This document shows positions 14,661 to 17,594 of a stretch of DNA of 17,594 bases, in pieces. The position numbers were made by a program, and so were the translations under genes. Positions within the stretch are counted from its first letter, which is position 1; every line of letters starts with the position of its first letter. Below the pieces are notes generated by a model. The model saw only the letters and a list, made by a program, of their open reading frames with translations, had not been told where the DNA came from and did not search any database. Origin of the DNA: Dysgonamonadaceae bacterium (GTDB lineage Bacteria > Bacteroidota > Bacteroidia > Bacteroidales > Azobacteroidaceae); assembly GCA_031287395.1 (NCBI GenBank), contig JAITTA010000320.1:1-17594 (forward strand), written 5' to 3'.

Positions 14661-17594
14661 TGAAAAAAAATCTGTTGTTTGAAGAGAAACAATTTAAACA
14701 TTTCTTTAAAATTATGAAATTTACCACATTGATGCTTTTTTTCTGTGTTTTTTGTTCATTTGCAGGAAATAGCTATTCGCAAAATGCACGGGTAACAATC
14801 AACAAAAGCAATACCAGTTTGAATGAGGTGTTGAATGAGATTGAGAGTCAAACCGATTATTTATTCGTTTACAATAGCGAGATAAATACCGGTAGCCGTG
14901 TTTCCGTCAAAGCAAAAAACAATCCGACTCGGGACGTATTGACGAAGCTTTTCGAAGATACGGACATCACTTACGGAATGGAAGGTTCTAATATTGTCCT
15001 TACCAAGAAGAGTCCGGTTTCCGGTTCCCAAGAACAACAGCAAGCCGGTAAAACGGTTACCGGAATCGTAAAAGATGCGTCCGGAGAAATTCTTGTCGGA
15101 GTATACGTGACCGTTAAGGGAACATCTGTCGGCGTTACAACCGGCATAGATGGAAAATTTTCGATTCAAGTTGCGGGCGACGAAAGCATCCTGGTTTTTT
15201 CTTATCTCGGATATGATAAACAGGAAATCAGGGTTGGGTCCCGGAATCAATTGGACGTTACGCTTTCCGAAAATAATTTGCTCCTGGACGAAATTGTCGT
15301 AGTAGGTTATGGCACGGCAAAAAAAGTAAACTTGTCGGGCGCAGTGGAAGCCATTTCGGGAAAAGCGCTGGAAAGTCGCCCGATAACCAACGCAACCTTG
15401 GGTTTGCAAGGCTTGATCTCCAATGTAAACATCAGCTCGAATAACGGACGCGCTACTACAGCCCCGGATATTAACATTCGCGGATATACCTCTCTCAATG
15501 GGGGCGGCGCATTCATCCTGATAGATAATATTCCGGTCAGCAGTTCCGACCTGGCGCGTATGAACCCGGCAGACATCGAAAGCATATCGGCCTTGAAAGA
15601 CGCCTCTGCCGCAGCTATTTATGGAGCGCGAGCCGCATTCGGCGTTATTTTGGTTACAACCAAAAAGGCGACCAGCGACAAGGTAAAGATTACATTCGAT
15701 GCCAACTATGCAAGCCGTACCTTGGGAACAGTACCCGATATCATAACAGACCCCTATATAGTAATGGATATAAAACATCAGGCCGCCACGCCTTTATACA
15801 GCCTTTATCCTGAAGGCAGCGCCGAGAAAGAATATGCCAAGCGCCGTTCGGCCGACCCGTCGCTTCCTGCGGCATATATCAATCCAAGCAATCCGAACGA
15901 ATGGCTGTATTGCGGAAGTACCGACTGGCTGTCAGAAATATACAAAAGTTCAGCGCCCTCTTATACGGCCAATTTGAGTATCTCCAAAAAATCAGATAAA
16001 CTGGCTTATATTGTAAGCGGCGGATATTATCAACAGGACGGGATGCTTCGCTATGGAAACGATATTTACAAACGCTACAACTTCAGAGGTAAAGGGACAT
16101 ACGACCTGACCGACTGGTGGCAGGTAGGTTCGAATATCAATGCCGTGATAACCGATTATGATTCGCCTAATCACATGGATGGTAATTTCTTCACCCAAGT
16201 GATCCGCGACGGAGGAGGCACCCTGACCGTGCCGAAAAACCCGGACGGAACATGGACGCAGGCAGGCGCTCGCGGACTGGGTCTTCTGGAAGAAGGCGGA
16301 CGGAGATACAACAAGTGGAATGAAACACAGTTGTCGTTTACAACCAAATTCGATTTGCTAAAAGACGTCTGGACTTTGAATGCAGATGCTACTTACCGGT
16401 TTGCAAACAACACGGTGGAATCGGCTAACTTGCCCGTTTATTACCGGACAGGACCAGATCAGGATATGAAAACGGTGTGGAGTAATCTCGGCTCAACGGC
16501 TTTTGCCCAAAACCAGTCGATTTCCAACAGATACATCGTTTACAATGCCTATACGGATTTCCATAAGACGTTTGCAGAAAAGCATTTTGTAAAAACCCTG
16601 GTGGGATTCAATCAGGAATATACTTACATCAACGACTGGAATGTAAAACGCGACCAGTTGATCAGTACTTCTTTGCCTTCAGTTAATTTGGCTACCGGAA
16701 CGCCTTCAACTTCCCAATCCATCAGCGAACTGGCTTTGAGAGGAGTGTTCGGACGATTCAATTATTATTACGACGAACGCTACCTCCTGGAATTATCCGG
16801 GCGTTATGATGGAACGTCTCGCTATCCAAAACACAACCGTTTCGGATTTTTCCCGTCAGGCGCCGCTTCGTGGATCGTGTCGAATGAATCGTTTCTGGAA
16901 GATTTGAGGGAAACCTTGAAGGTGGATATGCTGAAACTGCGGGGATCGTATGGCGAAATAGGAAATCAGGTCAATTCTTCCTATTATCCTTACATCGCTT
17001 CTATGGGATCGGGAAAGACAAGCGTCATACTGGACGGCTCGCAACTTTTGTACATCAATCATCCGGGTGTAGTTGCAGGAGACTTATCCTGGGAAACCGT
17101 CAGGACGTTGAATTTCGGAGTCGATCTGAACCTGTTTAAGAAATTAGAGCTGGAATGGAGCGTGTACCAACGAAATACCGAAGGCATGTTGACCAAAAGT
17201 AAAACCTTGCCGGGCGTTTTTGGCGCTACCGAACCGAACACCAATGCCGCCGACCTGAAAACAAACGGATGGGAATTGGCCGTCAGTTGGAAAGATCAGT
17301 TCAATCTGGCCGGCGATCCATTCTCCTTTACCGCCCGTTTTATCATTTCCGACAGCCGTTCGTTTATCACTAAATACGATAATCCAACAAAATCCATCAC
17401 AGATCATTATGTAGGCAAGGAAATCGGCGAAATCTGGGGATTAACCACCGAGGGCTTTTTCCAGGATGAAGACGAATTAAAGAATCATGCCGACCAGAAA
17501 GCCGTAGGTGAAGACGATAACAAGTATATGTTCTATGTGGGCGACATGAAATACAAAGACCTGAATAACGACGGTTTTATCAACTACGGCGACA
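14660..17594 (+). CDS. SusC/RagA-type TonB-dependent outer-membrane receptor with STN signalling domain (partial, C-terminus cut by window edge)
   Basis: 978 codons are open from the ATG at 14660 to the window edge. After a short charged N-terminus comes a hydrophobic signal segment (LMLFFCVFCSFAGNSYSQ). An STN domain follows at about residues 48-112 (VTINKSNTSLNEVLNEIE through GSNIVLTKK). Next is a carboxypeptidase-regulatory-like domain at about 128-205 (TVTGIVKDASGEILVGVYVT, GKFSIQV). The TonB-box region is DEIVVVGYGTAKKVNLSGAV from Asp210. The plug contains INIRGYTSLNGGGAFILID and AAIYGARAAFGVILVTTKKA, and the beta-barrel ends in GDMKYKDLNNDGFINYGD at the edge. SusC proteins import large oligomers with a SusD lid, which should follow beyond the edge. 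The STN domain marks it as the transducer that signals to FecR 13593-14531. Its ligand cannot be told. Confidence 0.95.
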   Translation, partial: MKKNLLFEEKQFKHFFKIMKFTTLMLFFCVFCSFAGNSYSQNARVTINKSNTSLNEVLNEIESQTDYLFVYNSEINTGSRVSVKAKNNPTRDVLTKLFEDTDITYGMEGSNIVLTKKSPVSGSQEQQQAGKTVTGIVKDASGEILVGVYVTVKGTSVGVTTGIDGKFSIQVAGDESILVFSYLGYDKQEIRVGSRNQLDVTLSENNLLLDEIVVVGYGTAKKVNLSGAVEAISGKALESRPITNATLGLQGLISNVNISSNNGRATTAPDINIRGYTSLNGGGAFILIDNIPVSSSDLARMNPADIESISALKDASAAAIYGARAAFGVILVTTKKATSDKVKITFDANYASRTLGTVPDIITDPYIVMDIKHQAATPLYSLYPEGSAEKEYAKRRSADPSLPAAYINPSNPNEWLYCGSTDWLSEIYKSSAPSYTANLSISKKSDKLAYIVSGGYYQQDGMLRYGNDIYKRYNFRGKGTYDLTDWWQVGSNINAVITDYDSPNHMDGNFFTQVIRDGGGTLTVPKNPDGTWTQAGARGLGLLEEGGRRYNKWNETQLSFTTKFDLLKDVWTLNADATYRFANNTVESANLPVYYRTGPDQDMKTVWSNLGSTAFAQNQSISNRYIVYNAYTDFHKTFAEKHFVKTLVGFNQEYTYINDWNVKRDQLISTSLPSVNLATGTPSTSQSISELALRGVFGRFNYYYDERYLLELSGRYDGTSRYPKHNRFGFFPSGAASWIVSNESFLEDLRETLKVDMLKLRGSYGEIGNQVNSSYYPYIASMGSGKTSVILDGSQLLYINHPGVVAGDLSWETVRTLNFGVDLNLFKKLELEWSVYQRNTEGMLTKSKTLPGVFGATEPNTNAADLKTNGWELAVSWKDQFNLAGDPFSFTARFIISDSRSFITKYDNPTKSITDHYVGKEIGEIWGLTTEGFFQDEDELKNHADQKAVGEDDNKYMFYVGDMKYKDLNNDGFINYGD

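Noticed and set aside
14861..15778. A 305-codon open frame on the minus strand inside susC
   Set aside because: The plus-strand frame encodes clear STN, regulatory-like and plug domains of SusC across this whole span. The antisense translation is rich in Cys and Arg with no recognisable domain.

Overview
The window looks like chromosomal DNA of a Bacteroidales bacterium (Bacteroidota); I cannot resolve the family. The evidence is: a SusC-type TonB-dependent receptor preceded by an ECF sigma factor and a FecR anti-sigma factor; Bacteroidota-type promoters (TAnnTTTG, in one case with TTG 19 bases upstream); starts without Shine-Dalgarno sequences; a split 5'-nucleotidase; and GyrB, GdhA, LptB and PPK1 sequences of the Bacteroides type. 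Base composition is moderate (about 40-45 % GC in stretches counted by hand) and rises to about 50-58 % in the sampled SusC body.

Layout. (1) Bases 1-2958, minus strand: a tight gene string mlaE-like permease, mlaF-like ATPase, 5'-nucleotidase C-terminal-domain lipoprotein, and 5'-nucleotidase catalytic-domain protein (cut by the left edge). (2) Divergent from it, lptB at 3030-3773. Each side has its own TAnnTTTG element, and these elements move both starts downstream of the longest open frames. (3) Bases 3913-5195: two secreted proteins of unusual composition, a WxxGxW-repeat protein with a His/Tyr-rich stretch and an 87-residue protein with three Lys-Ser-Cys-Cys-Ser repeats. (4) gdhA at 5483-6817, preceded by a cluster of direct repeats and palindromes and followed by a perfect hairpin terminator shared with the convergent gyrB. 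(5) gyrB at 6881-8835, minus strand, with one base missing near 7429-7431 that splits it into two frames. (6) A YfcE-like phosphodiesterase (minus) diverging from ppk (plus). (7) ppk, a sodium:solute symporter, an ECF sigma factor and fecR form one tight plus-strand string (8-base gap, ATGA overlap, 19-base gap). A 128-base leader and an STN-domain SusC receptor follow and run off the right edge.

How the parts work together. Genes 14660-17594 (SusC with STN domain), 13593-14531 (FecR) and 12980-13573 (sigma) make a complete trans-envelope signalling set: ligand at the outer-membrane receptor, STN contact with FecR in the periplasm, release of sigma, transcription of the receptor operon. SusD and enzymes would be expected just beyond the right edge. 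The most interesting element is between fecR and susC. A Bacteroidota promoter on the minus strand overlaps the susC start codon and points into the leader, and about 45 bases further a GC-rich hairpin followed by a T-run (minus-strand sense) would end the transcript. This predicts a cis-antisense RNA of about 75 nt opposite the susC leader, of the kind described for Bacteroides polysaccharide-utilisation loci (DonS-like).

The second notable point is the gyrB frameshift, which is either a sequencing/assembly error or a real lesion in an essential gene.
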